DNA from: SLNP01 sp964568875
Lineage (GTDB): Bacteria > Bacteroidota > Bacteroidia > Bacteroidales > VadinHA17
DNA length: 64,000 bases
Direction: 5' to 3'
Assembly: GCA_964568875.1 (NCBI GenBank)
Contig: CAZMSH010000007.1
Coordinates: forward strand, 1-64,000
Shown here one piece after another: positions 1 through 8,212 of the stretch. Position 1 is the stretch's first letter, and each line of letters starts with the position of its first letter. Made by a program: the position numbers and the translations under genes. The notes beneath the pieces were generated by a model. That model was given only the letters and a program-made list of their open reading frames with translations, was not told the DNA's origin and ran no database searches.

Positions 1-2
1 GG

Positions 3-173
3 TCTGAAGGGAAGTCGCTGAAATGGGTGGATGTGGAACGCGAACACATTAAGTACTTACTCGGCCTGAAAAAGGGAAATCTGCGACAGACATGGTTGGC
101 TCTGGGTTACGGCTCGTATAATACTTTAGTAAAGCGGCTTAAGAAATATGACATCAGTCATGAAGATTATTGA
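3..173 (+). CDS. C-terminal end of a sigma-54-type response regulator (Fis-like HTH), partial
   Basis: Only the last 56 codons lie in the window; the reading frame is open from base 3 and stops at TGA 171-173. The peptide contains VEREHIKYLL, then a turn with GNLRQT and a second helix ending VKRLKKYDI. This is the shape of the Fis-type DNA-binding helix-turn-helix that ends NtrC-family sigma-54 activators, which in Bacteroidota are common partners of hybrid histidine kinases. The receiver and AAA+ parts would lie before the window. It converges on the retron operon and marks its downstream boundary. The family is inferred from the C-terminal helix alone. Confidence 0.6.
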   Translation, partial: SEGKSLKWVDVEREHIKYLLGLKKGNLRQTWLALGYGSYNTLVKRLKKYDISHEDY

Positions 174-236
174 TGACAAGCAATGAAGACTCCGCGAAAT
201 GATTTCAAACTAGTTGTTGTAGATTAATCAGGGTGT

Positions 237-1751
237 TCAGTCATATAAGGCAATAGCCTTCCAACCCAGTTCCTTTTTCTTCTTGTTATAGCTAAGGATT
301 GCCCTTCCACGATATTCGATCCCGTCACTTAACTTATTATCTTGAATTAACTTAGGCTCCAAAAAAACATCCTCGATAAATCCAAAATTTTGTGGGGAAA
401 TTATCTTAAGACTTCCCTGGAAGTCCTTTAAAGCATCCGTATCTAATTTATCGTCAGCTTTCTGTAAAGTTAATACCTTGTAAAAACCATCTTGACCATC
501 TCCGTTAAATCTAACCTTTAGGATGTCACCGATTTGTGGCTTGACAAGGTGCCCCGCATAATTGAAAAAGCCAAATTTATGTTTGTCCTTCACAAAGTTT
601 ATCATGTTTTTATTTTCATTAATAAACTCTACTACAATAAGTTCTTCCGGGATGTCCTGAAATAAAATTTCTTCAGCTCTTTTAAGATGTTTTGAATAGA
701 GATCTCTGTTGTCTCTTTTTGTTGTGGCTGACTTATACCAATCTTGTGTCGTCCATTGCTCTATCTGGTCAGGCACCTTCCATTTATGTTCTGAACGTGT
801 TGCAATAATTTTGTCAATTTCAGTTTTAGCTTCCCTATACATCTTCCTGTCCACAAGCATTCCGGCAAAAGTTTGTCTCAATTTTACCAGGAAGTCTTCG
901 GGTGTTTTCAGGCTTAGTGCTTTGGAATAGCAAGCAAATTGGATCTCTTTATCTTCAGAGAAGATTTCCGCCATGAGTTCCCAAACCCAGAAATCGTTTC
1001 TCTTCTGTTTGGCAAATGGTAAAAAGGCTGCTAGAACATTTTCATCATTTCCTAAAGCAAGCAGAAGTTTAGCTTTAAAATAAGGTGGGTATTGATAGGC
1101 TGGGTGCTTCTCAATTATTGAATCTAACTTTGGTAAAAACGATTGTATTCTATCCTTATCAATCACCCGTTGATGTCCAAAGGTATCAATCGGCTCACCC
1201 TCCAAGAGTTTTTTTGAATAGGCGATGTAGGCCTGTTCTGCAATTGACATTATCTTTTTTCCATTGAACTCTTCTTTCAAATAATCTTCTGAGCGGAAAT
1301 ATTCAAAATTCCACCAATCTGCAAACGTCAAATAGTTTGGCCAGTTTTGGTATCCCTTGTGAAAAGCTTTATATAAAAAGGAATATGCTTCTGACGGCTT
1401 TGAAAATTGGAAATTTTTAATGAGATCAAGAATCTCATTGATTTTGACATAATCTACATTTTCAACTTTTTGTAAGGTGAACAATAAACTCCCAATTTGC
1501 CAGGCACAATTATCAAATATCATTTTTTCATCTTCCGGCAAATTCAAGTTCTTTATTCTGATGAGATTTTCCTTAAATCCTTCAAATGACTCAGATTGAG
1601 AGAATTTTTTAAGATAATCGTAATACACCCACGCAGCAGCACGTTTGTTCCAGACGTTTTCAGGTTCTGATTCCAACGCTTGATTTGCCATTTGCAAAGC
1701 CTCATCAAGCTTTCCTGCTTGTCTTAGTTCTTTGATTTCTTTAAATGACAT
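237..1751 (-). CDS. TPR protein with two cold-shock/S1-like OB motifs (conflict-system type)
   Basis: This 504-aa protein begins with a short TPR-like unit (residues 1-35, rich in LDEALQMANQAL-type helix) followed by a long alpha-helical body to about residue 370. The last 130 residues contain two cold-shock-like motifs, HKFGFFN near 390 and NFGFIEDVF near 453, which resemble the RNA-binding RNP strands of CSD/S1 OB folds. From memory, TPR plus S1/CSD-like proteins occur in the TOTE-type conflict systems; I infer a nucleic-acid sensor or scaffold role here. Its start overlaps the 3' end of the helicase gene by 11 bases, so the two are probably translationally coupled. It is the last gene of the retron operon. 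No enzymatic motif is visible. Confidence 0.6.
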   Translation of the reverse strand: MSFKEIKELRQAGKLDEALQMANQALESEPENVWNKRAAAWVYYDYLKKFSQSESFEGFKENLIRIKNLNLPEDEKMIFDNCAWQIGSLLFTLQKVENVDYVKINEILDLIKNFQFSKPSEAYSFLYKAFHKGYQNWPNYLTFADWWNFEYFRSEDYLKEEFNGKKIMSIAEQAYIAYSKKLLEGEPIDTFGHQRVIDKDRIQSFLPKLDSIIEKHPAYQYPPYFKAKLLLALGNDENVLAAFLPFAKQKRNDFWVWELMAEIFSEDKEIQFACYSKALSLKTPEDFLVKLRQTFAGMLVDRKMYREAKTEIDKIIATRSEHKWKVPDQIEQWTTQDWYKSATTKRDNRDLYSKHLKRAEEILFQDIPEELIVVEFINENKNMINFVKDKHKFGFFNYAGHLVKPQIGDILKVRFNGDGQDGFYKVLTLQKADDKLDTDALKDFQGSLKIISPQNFGFIEDVFLEPKLIQDNKLSDGIEYRGRAILSYNKKKKELGWKAIALYD

Positions 1752-3948
1752 AATCTGCGTCTTTAAGATTAATTAAAATTGCTTTTATCCTGGCTATAAG
1801 ATCAGGGCTGTTACATTTTTTTTCCAATGGCAATACTCTCCCGAAGAAACCTTCTCCGTCATACTCAAAGTCGATAACACAAGAAGTGCCATTTTTTTTA
1901 ATGGTGTATCTCTCCTTAAATTGAAGGTGTTGAACATTAGTTATAACTCCATCATCTGCTAGTCCCCTGCTGATAGAATCGAATAGGTTTTTAAGAAATG
2001 GCTTCTCTTCCTCAATTGCCACATCAAACTCAACTTGTGTTAAAATTCCTTCTATGCTGTTTCTACATACAACAACCGGTTGAGCAGCATCAAGAATTTT
2101 AGCTATAACTTCGAACAACTCATCAGAATTAGTATGAGAAGGTAGTTTTTGGAAATTATTTTTAAAAATATTTTGTGCATTTACCCAATATTTGAAAGTA
2201 GCCGTTTTCCCTTCTCTTTTAAAGGTATAGCGGACTTCATACCCAACTTTTTGAAATGCCTCAATATCTATGTAATGCTTTCGCAAGCTGTACCATCTGT
2301 TAATGAAGTGATTCTGGATGGTTAACGGAGCATCAGCTAAACCAAATCTCTCAAGTTCAGGTAAAGCTTCAGAATAATTGATTTCAGGATCCGCGTTTGT
2401 AAGGCCAGTAAAATTATTGTATGCATGTTGAACATTGATATCAATAAAGTTCATTCCTGAGAATGATGAGAAATATGGTGGGTTAATACAAAACAGTTTC
2501 TGCGATGCACGGGTAACTGCCGTATATGCCCAACGATAAAACTCGGAGTTGGTCTTGCCAGAACGCCTATGCTCAGATTCAAGAAAGTTGAAGTTTTCCT
2601 TTGTTCCTCTGTCCCAGAAAACGAAGACATTTGCCCACTCACCACCCTGGGCTTTGTGGCAGGTTACTGCATAACCGTATTTTAGAAGTATGCAGTTGAA
2701 ATACTTGTCCTTGATAATGGTATCTTTGAACTCTTCTGTGCCCTTATAAAGTTTTGGATGCCTGTTTTTGAAATCTACATAAAGCGCTCTTTGCTCTTCG
2801 GGTTTCAGGTAATTATCTCCATAGAGGTAATTCTCTAGAATAAAGCCGGTTACGTTTTTTGATTTGTCTTTTTCACCCGGTAAAACAAGGCTTATACTTC
2901 TCCATGTTAACCTAACAGTTTGAGTTTTTCCGCCTTTTGTGAAGTAACTTACTTCTCTGCTTTCTACTGATTGACTTGCCTCTGCAACAATTGCGAATTC
3001 TCCGTTCATGATGCCTAAACGATAATTGTTTCTACCAACGATTATTGTGTCAGAAGCCTGAATTGGCAAGTCCTCTCCAAATTTATCTCTGCGGATTGCA
3101 GAGTTCAAATCAAGTGCTGTTTTGTTCTTGTAGCAAATTATTATCTTTTGCTCTTGATTTGCTTTATAAGTTTCCAGATAGTCATGGTAAGCAGGATTGA
3201 AAATATCTTTTTTATTCTCCCTTAAGTCAAAATCATTGAAATAACCAGAAGTAATGCACTGTCTGATTTTTGTAGCAGAAATCAGTACACCGTTGTTAGC
3301 AACCTGCCGTTTTACTTCCTTCATTTCTGCCAGTGAAGCGGTAATGTTATATGTTTCGTTAAGGTAGGATGGGTCAAGCGCAGGGGAGAAGTTCATTCCA
3401 ATAGGTGGCAACTGGGCAGGGTCACCGATGAAAATAATTTTACTGGATGTGGTCTCATCAAGAATCCGGCCATAGGTAATCAAGTCTTGCAATAGATGAC
3501 CGCTTCCAAATCTGAAAAACTCCCCCTGGCTCAGAATATCGCTAACCATTGATGCTTCATCCACAATCAAAACCGAGTCATGCACCTCCGGATTGTTTCT
3601 GATTTTGTACTGGTACAGAAATGACGCATCGCTCTCGTTCTCACTTTGCTTGATTTCCAGCAATTCTTCAAAGCTATATATTCCCTTATGAATGGTTGTA
3701 GATTCGAAACTTGTTTTCTGATTAATAACTTTTGCAGCCCTTCCTGTGGGAGCCATAAGTTGATATTTCTTCTCAATAGATTGCAGGTATTCTACGAATC
3801 CTTTCATCAAGGTTGTTTTACCACTTCCCGCATAACCATGAAGGATAAACACCCGCTCATCGCTTTCTATAAAAGCGGATAGCTTTTCCAACGCGAGACG
3901 TTGATCTTTGGTGAGAATAATATTCTGGAAGTGGTTTAAAATATTCAT
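1741..3948 (-). CDS. RecD-like superfamily 1 DNA helicase
   Basis: This 735-aa protein has a full SF1B/RecD-type ATPase core: Q-motif-like LTKDQRLAL (12-20), Walker A GYAGSGKTT (38-46), motif Ia APTGRAAKV (66-74), Walker B LIVDEAS (127-133), motif III IGDPAQLPPIG (174-184), motif V GYAVTCHKAQGGEW (425-438) and motif VI YTAVTRAS (475-482). The family unwinds DNA 5' to 3' using ATP. About 245 residues follow the core and match nothing I recognise; they may bind a partner or DNA. The start ATG overlaps the 86-aa gene by 4 bases (ATGA type) and the end overlaps the TPR gene. Inclusion in a retron operon suggests it acts on, or guards, the same nucleic-acid pathway; that role is inference. Confidence 0.8.
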   Translation of the reverse strand: MNILNHFQNIILTKDQRLALEKLSAFIESDERVFILHGYAGSGKTTLMKGFVEYLQSIEKKYQLMAPTGRAAKVINQKTSFESTTIHKGIYSFEELLEIKQSENESDASFLYQYKIRNNPEVHDSVLIVDEASMVSDILSQGEFFRFGSGHLLQDLITYGRILDETTSSKIIFIGDPAQLPPIGMNFSPALDPSYLNETYNITASLAEMKEVKRQVANNGVLISATKIRQCITSGYFNDFDLRENKKDIFNPAYHDYLETYKANQEQKIIICYKNKTALDLNSAIRRDKFGEDLPIQASDTIIVGRNNYRLGIMNGEFAIVAEASQSVESREVSYFTKGGKTQTVRLTWRSISLVLPGEKDKSKNVTGFILENYLYGDNYLKPEEQRALYVDFKNRHPKLYKGTEEFKDTIIKDKYFNCILLKYGYAVTCHKAQGGEWANVFVFWDRGTKENFNFLESEHRRSGKTNSEFYRWAYTAVTRASQKLFCINPPYFSSFSGMNFIDINVQHAYNNFTGLTNADPEINYSEALPELERFGLADAPLTIQNHFINRWYSLRKHYIDIEAFQKVGYEVRYTFKREGKTATFKYWVNAQNIFKNNFQKLPSHTNSDELFEVIAKILDAAQPVVVCRNSIEGILTQVEFDVAIEEEKPFLKNLFDSISRGLADDGVITNVQHLQFKERYTIKKNGTSCVIDFEYDGEGFFGRVLPLEKKCNSPDLIARIKAILINLKDADYVI

Positions 3949-4205
3949 CCCTCTTGACCGTCGATGGTTAAATGGAATAGAAATCTATTGATAGCTTGTG
4001 CAATTTTCATTGACTCTTCTTTGTTGGTACAGTCAATTTCTAAGATGGGCTCTCCCCATAGGTGCTTATTGCTTATGACTTTCCATTTCTTATCTGAAGT
4101 TCTATAGGTATACCAAGCATAATAGTAAGTAATTTCAGAATCATTAACTGAAATTCCTTCTTTTATTTCAAGGCCCTTGGCTGTTTTGAAAATCCTTTTA
4201 TTCAT
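3945..4205 (-). CDS. Small 86-aa protein of the retron operon, unknown
   Basis: The protein is 86 aa with no signal peptide or membrane segment. It has alternating strand-like stretches (EITYYYAWYTYR, KKWKVISN) and a C-terminal amphipathic helix (KIAQAINRFLF), which suggests a small alpha/beta fold. I do not recognise the family. It lies 76 bases after the 269-aa gene and overlaps the helicase start by 4 bases, so it belongs to the operon. A weak -7-like ATATTTG in the 76-base gap could give the last three genes their own transcript, but no good -33 element was found. Confidence 0.65.
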   Translation of the reverse strand: MNKRIFKTAKGLEIKEGISVNDSEITYYYAWYTYRTSDKKWKVISNKHLWGEPILEIDCTNKEESMKIAQAINRFLFHLTIDGQEG

Positions 4206-4281
4206 GGTTGGTGAGTTTTATTGACAAATATGTAGTGTAATATTTAATTTATTGATAATAAAGCTGGTGTTGAAGAATTAC

Positions 4282-5091
4282 TCACAAGTCTGGCTGATCA
4301 ACTAGCGTATTTGATGGCTTCTTATAATTTTTGTCTTCTGTGATTTCCTTCTCAGTAACAAGAATCTTGTCCGACAATGATTCTTCCATTTTGCTGGTGA
4401 AATCCTCCAGGAACCCATAAAACTTGAAGTAATACCTTGATTCATTACCTTTTATCTTAAGCATTATTTTTTTTTGAAAATCTGTTGGACTATTTCCTCT
4501 ATGGTTCTGATTTCTCACCTGATATAGCTCATCAAAAATGCTAACCCGTTGATTGAATGGGAATATCACCTTTATATCTTCATTGTAATAGAAGTAAAAC
4601 AATACTGCTCTAAATTTTCCATTGGCATACCATTCCTTTGAATTACGCATGATTAAATCATTTTGAGTTAGCGTTTTCCCATCTGGAAATTTGTATGCAA
4701 TTTTATTTTTGTTAGAATCCCATGCTATGGCAACCCGATTTTCAAATAAGAAGTTGGTAATATTCTCAATTTGTTGATATAAGCTAAGGCAAAAACTCTC
4801 AAAATCATCTCTTCGTCTTTCATGCTCCATGTTTTTATAGTCCAGAATAAGTTGGTCCTTGATTTCCTGAATAGGGAAGAAATAATAGAAGTCAGATGCT
4901 TGTTTATCAATTTTTTTCTCAACACAATACTCATGTATGTTTTGAATAAGGGAGTGTTTTGCTATTTCTTCAACAGGCGATGATTCACCAATAGTTTTTA
5001 AGATTTCATCAATCAACCATTCATTTCCTTCAACTTTAAGAAGGTCTCCAATGATTTGAACAAGTCTTTTAAGTTTCTCCCGATCCTTCAT
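4282..5091 (-). CDS. 269-aa operon protein with RNxxH-containing helix pair, possible HEPN-like
   Basis: The gene starts 3 bases after the RT stop codon, so it is tightly coupled to the RT. Residues 1-60 are helical; residues 95-115 form a hydrophobic helix (FESFCLSLYQQIENITNFLF), followed by strand-rich sequence. Near residue 189 comes LYQVRNQNHRG. HEPN ribonucleases and Abi-type toxins carry an RNxxxH motif after a similar helix; here the spacing is one residue shorter (RNxxH). The HEPN reading is therefore only suggestive. The immediate post-RT position is where many retrons place their effector, so this is a candidate toxin or adaptor. No membrane segment is seen. Confidence 0.6.
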   Translation of the reverse strand: MKDREKLKRLVQIIGDLLKVEGNEWLIDEILKTIGESSPVEEIAKHSLIQNIHEYCVEKKIDKQASDFYYFFPIQEIKDQLILDYKNMEHERRRDDFESFCLSLYQQIENITNFLFENRVAIAWDSNKNKIAYKFPDGKTLTQNDLIMRNSKEWYANGKFRAVLFYFYYNEDIKVIFPFNQRVSIFDELYQVRNQNHRGNSPTDFQKKIMLKIKGNESRYYFKFYGFLEDFTSKMEESLSDKILVTEKEITEDKNYKKPSNTLVDQPDL

Positions 5092-5094
5092 TTT

Positions 5095-6285
5095 TTAACT
5101 GTTTTTGAACCTATCATATAGAGTAATTCCCTCGTCAAGTCCTTTACTAAGGATCGCATTTACTACACTTTCCAAGTCAATTCTTTCAATTGCTTTCTTT
5201 TCTTTAATTCCAGTCAATTTACTAAACCTCTCCTTCAAACCCTTATAAGTTCCATCCTCAATTCCTTTGACCATCTTTAAAAACTCCAGCTTCCCATCAA
5301 GGACATTCACAAGGTGCGCATTTGTATTTTTCACATGGCCTTTGTCGGTAATGTAATCGCGTTTAAAAATTTGGTATGCCTTTTCATACCCGTACTTTTC
5401 CCAGTAATAAAGCCACATACGGATTTGCTTTACATATCTCCTGCGGACATTTACTTTTTCATTTACTATCAATCCTGTTGCTCCCTGGCGATACCCCGAC
5501 TTCTGTAATCGGTTTTTGTCTGTGTTGATAGTCAACTTCTGGTCTTCCTCAATTATTCGCTTCAACTCTTTACTGAATTCTTCATTATTAAAAATGTTAT
5601 GAGAGGATGAAAATGTTATATCGTCTGCATAACGCGTATAGGTGGCACCAAACCGGTTGGCTAGCCCTGTCAACCTACGATCAAGAGTTCTGCACAGAAT
5701 ATTTGTTATGGTAGGTGATGTTGGACTGCCTTGTGGAAGTACAGTTCTTTCCTCACCGTCTATTACAAAAGGGTGAGTGCATAGACTTGCCAGTAAAAAT
5801 GCCAGAGGTTCTTTAATCCCATTCAAATTGAACGGTTCGTACATAAACCCCAGCTTCACCCTGTTCCTGTCAAATGTATGAAAGAAGTCTTTCAGATCAA
5901 TATTGAGCACATAATTTTTGCCTACATGCTTATTTGCATTATCTACTATCGATTTATCCCTTACAAAACCAGTTGCTGCCTCATGTGGTTCGTCCATGCA
6001 CTGCAAAACGAAATTCAGTGAGCGCAAAATGGACTTCAAGCCTTTTGCGGGTGCGTTGATTGTTCTCGCTCCACCGGATTTCTTCTTGATAGCAAAGGTT
6101 TGGTAACGCTTCTTGCAGATATTAGGATTGGCAAAATAGGTCAATGACTTCAATTGAACCGGCTTACACTCTTCGCCATAGAGCATATTCTTAGCGGCAC
6201 TTAAGAGTGTAACCAAGTCCTCCTTGCTTTGAAGTTCGGCAAATTGCTTTCTGATTTGGTCGATATGTTTCTTTTCAATTTTCAT
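5095..6285 (-). CDS. Retron-type reverse transcriptase
   Basis: This 396-aa protein is a complete retron RT. Visible are the early RT block KKKSGGARTINAP (67-79), region X NANKH (116-120, the retron NAxxH signature), motif A LNIDLKDFF with catalytic Asp130, motif B LPQGSPTSP (183-191), the catalytic YADD (219-222), and region Y ATGLIVN (269-275), which corresponds to the retron VTG motif with Ala for Val. Retron RTs copy a structured ncRNA into msDNA, priming from an internal G. A matching ncRNA candidate ends 16 bases upstream of the ATG. It is the first protein gene of a five-gene operon. Group II intron RTs are unlikely because the maturase domain and intron RNA are absent. Confidence 0.92.
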   Translation of the reverse strand: MKIEKKHIDQIRKQFAELQSKEDLVTLLSAAKNMLYGEECKPVQLKSLTYFANPNICKKRYQTFAIKKKSGGARTINAPAKGLKSILRSLNFVLQCMDEPHEAATGFVRDKSIVDNANKHVGKNYVLNIDLKDFFHTFDRNRVKLGFMYEPFNLNGIKEPLAFLLASLCTHPFVIDGEERTVLPQGSPTSPTITNILCRTLDRRLTGLANRFGATYTRYADDITFSSSHNIFNNEEFSKELKRIIEEDQKLTINTDKNRLQKSGYRQGATGLIVNEKVNVRRRYVKQIRMWLYYWEKYGYEKAYQIFKRDYITDKGHVKNTNAHLVNVLDGKLEFLKMVKGIEDGTYKGLKERFSKLTGIKEKKAIERIDLESVVNAILSKGLDEGITLYDRFKNS

Positions 6286-6300
6286 CTCTTAAGCTCCGAA

Positions 6301-6568
6301 GAACTTTGAAAACATCTGCCTGATACTCTTTGTGTATGACAAGGTTAAGCCTTTCCTGGCTTAGCCAGATCGATTATTGATTATCACTAGAAGGGATAAG
6401 AAATAACTTTTTGTCATTGACATTGTAATCAATGAAAAGTTACAAAAATGCCCAAGTGACATTCATCCCGACCTAAGCCGGGAGAAGATGCCGATCATTG
6501 TTTAACAGGTTTCCCGGCTAAACACAGCACCCACTGATCAATATCTTGAGGTAGATGTTTCAAAGAAC
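6301..6568 (-). ncRNA. Candidate retron msr-msd ncRNA
   Basis: On the minus strand a 5' segment (6568-6548, CTTTGAAACATCTACCT) can pair with a 3' segment (6322-6301, AGGCAGATGTTTTCAAAG): 8 bp, one bulged base, 5 bp, one mismatch, 3 bp. This is the a1/a2 end pairing of retron transcripts, with a2 close to the RT start as usual. Between them lie an msr-like hairpin (GATCA 6539-6535 with TGATC 6497-6493, inner GTTTA/TAAAC), an 8-bp inverted repeat AGCCGGGA/TCCCGGCT (6519-6512 with 6483-6476), a long msd-like hairpin at 6442-6404 (TAACTTTT-CATTGA, 8-nt loop, TCAATG-aca-AAAAGTTA) and a small CTGGC-TTA-GCCAG hairpin (6368-6356). The exact ends and branching G are not determined. Confidence 0.75.
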
Positions 6569-6610
6569 TAATGCAATTATTGCAGGCATTGGTGCACTCA
6601 AACTGCATAG

Positions 6611-6644
6611 TAAAGATAAAGATATTATCATTAAAGATAACCAA
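6611..6644 (-). promoter_or_regulatory. Weak Bacteroidota-type promoter candidate for the retron transcript
   Basis: On the minus strand TTG (6644-6642) is followed after 23 bases by TATCTTTA (6618-6611), a 7/8 match to TAnnTTTG. The start would fall near 6604, about 36 bases before the a1 segment. The spacing is long and the last base of the -7 box is wrong, so this is tentative. Confidence 0.25.
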
Positions 6645-6667
6645 AACAGGTAAGCACACGCAATTGC

Positions 6668-6697
6668 TTGGTATAAAAGTCAATAAGAGTATATTTG
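6668..6697 (+). promoter_or_regulatory. Promoter of the WYL regulator gene (TTG-N19-TATATTTG)
   Basis: TTG at 6668-6670 and TATATTTG at 6690-6697 are separated by 19 bases, matching the Bacteroidota primary-sigma consensus (TTTG / TAnnTTTG). Transcription would start near 6703, leaving a leader of about 23 bases before the ATG at 6726. It faces away from the retron transcript. Confidence 0.65.
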
Positions 6698-6725
6698 TGA
6701 TAGAAATTAATTTGACTCAAAGCAC

Positions 6726-7739
6726 ATGTCGACAAACAAAAATGCACTAATCCGTTATCAGGTACTGGACCGGTGTTTCCGAAATACAGGGAGGATGTAT
6801 TTCTGGGAAGATCTCCTTACAGAGTGCAATAAAGCTCTATCTGATTTTGATAATACTTGCGATGGAATACAAAGACGCCAGCTTTTTGATGATATCAGAT
6901 TCATGGAAAGTGAACAAGGGTGGTCCATCCCCCTCGGTAGGATTCGTCACGGACGGAGAATCTATTACCGATATGATGATTCATCGTTTTCAATAACCAA
7001 ACAGCCCTTGAATCCGGTGGAAACCGAGCAGATTAAATCAGCAATACAGATTCTTTCCCGTTTCTCTGGCACTCCGCAATTCGAATGGATTCATGAATTG
7101 ATCCCAATGCTGGAGTCAAAATTTGGCTTGGTTAGGAGAAATAGAGAGGTCATAAGTTTTGAAAGTAATGTTGATTTAAGAGGGATAAATTTCTTATCAC
7201 CATTATTTAATGCAATAATTAATGAGAGGGTTCTTTTGGTAAAATACAGAGACTTTAAAACCAAGGAACCATATGATATAACATTCCATCCATATTATTT
7301 AAAGCAGTATAACAGTCGCTGGTTTGTTTTCGGCCTTAATTCAAACTATAGAATAAATATCTGGAATCTTGCCTTGGATAGAATCGAATCAATGCTTGAA
7401 ACTTCTTTAAACTATGAATCCACTGAAATTGATTGGGATGATTACTTTTATGATTTGGTAGGAGTTACTCGCCCGAAAGCTGTAAGTGTTCAAAAGGTTA
7501 TCCTCAATTTTTCTGATAAGCTTGCTCCCTACATTATTTCAAAACCAATTCATCCAAGCCAAAAACACAAGATCCATAATTCTGGAATTAGTGTAATTAT
7601 CAATGTCGTACCTAATGTCGAATTGGAGAATTTGATTTTATCATTTGGGGAACAAGTTCAAGTAATTTCCCCAATAGGTCTCAGAGAAAGCATCTCGAAT
7701 CGGCTTAAGGTAGCTGTTCAGCATTATCGAACATCTTAG
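6726..7739 (+). CDS. WYL-domain transcriptional regulator, divergent from the retron operon
   Basis: This 337-aa protein has an N-terminal helix-rich DNA-binding region (1-90, with LFDDIRFMESEQGW typical of the wing region of this family), a helical linker, then a WYL domain (about 155-225) with LLVKYRDF, ITFHPYYL and RWFVFGL. The literal W-Y-L tripeptide reads W-F-V. WYL proteins such as BrxR and CapW are established regulators of phage-defence loci and sense nucleic-acid or nucleotide ligands. The gene diverges from the retron across 157 bases that hold both promoters, so I infer that it controls the retron operon and itself. A housekeeping PafC-like role is less likely given the position. 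Confidence 0.8.
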   Translation: MSTNKNALIRYQVLDRCFRNTGRMYFWEDLLTECNKALSDFDNTCDGIQRRQLFDDIRFMESEQGWSIPLGRIRHGRRIYYRYDDSSFSITKQPLNPVETEQIKSAIQILSRFSGTPQFEWIHELIPMLESKFGLVRRNREVISFESNVDLRGINFLSPLFNAIINERVLLVKYRDFKTKEPYDITFHPYYLKQYNSRWFVFGLNSNYRINIWNLALDRIESMLETSLNYESTEIDWDDYFYDLVGVTRPKAVSVQKVILNFSDKLAPYIISKPIHPSQKHKIHNSGISVIINVVPNVELENLILSFGEQVQVISPIGLRESISNRLKVAVQHYRTS

Positions 7740-7870
7740 AAACGGATGCTATTGTTACTGATATACTTCTTGTTGGGAATTTAAAAGTGACCATAAATTT
7801 TTTGACAGTTCTGTTGTGGCCTCAGATAGTTGTCCATTTTTCCTACCTTAGTCCTTCAAATTCAGCTACA

Positions 7871-8209
7871 ATGAACGACATAACAATACTAACAGACGCA
7901 CTCGTCAAATTCCGCGACGCCCGCAATTGGCAGCAATTCCACAACAGCAAAGACCTCGCTGTAGCCATATCGATAGAAGCTGCCGAACTCAATGAACTCT
8001 TCCTCTGGAAAAGCATTGAGGAATCGGAAAAGGTGAACAAAGAAAAGATAGCCGAGGAGCTTGCTGACGTCCTCGCATTTGCACTGCTGCTCGCCGAAAA
8101 GCATGGTTTTGATGTGAAGGAAATTGTAATTGATAAAATCCGTAAGAACGGTCTGAAGTATACTGTCGACAAATCCAAGAACATAGCAACAAAATATACT
8201 GATCTCTAG
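7871..8209 (+). CDS. MazG-like nucleotide pyrophosphohydrolase
   Basis: The 112-aa product is the length of RS21-C6/MazG-like NTP pyrophosphohydrolases. The all-alpha NTP-PPase signature is present: EAAELNE (ExxE) and EELADVLAF (ExxD), which bind Mg. The family hydrolyses (d)NTPs to NMP and pyrophosphate. I chose the ATG at 7871 because the 28 codons before it (from 7787) look non-coding and alignable homology starts with a peptide like MNDITILTDALVKFRD. It is followed after 3 bases by the DUF2075 ATPase, forming a two-gene unit next to the retron. Nucleotide-pool enzymes are common in defence islands, but a housekeeping role cannot be excluded. Confidence 0.85.
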   Translation: MNDITILTDALVKFRDARNWQQFHNSKDLAVAISIEAAELNELFLWKSIEESEKVNKEKIAEELADVLAFALLLAEKHGFDVKEIVIDKIRKNGLKYTVDKSKNIATKYTDL

Positions 8210-8212
8210 TCA

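Noticed and set aside
6495..6683. A 62-codon minus-strand frame inside the retron upstream region
   Set aside because: It overlaps the a1 segment and msr hairpins and its peptide looks random; the RNA structure explains the region better.
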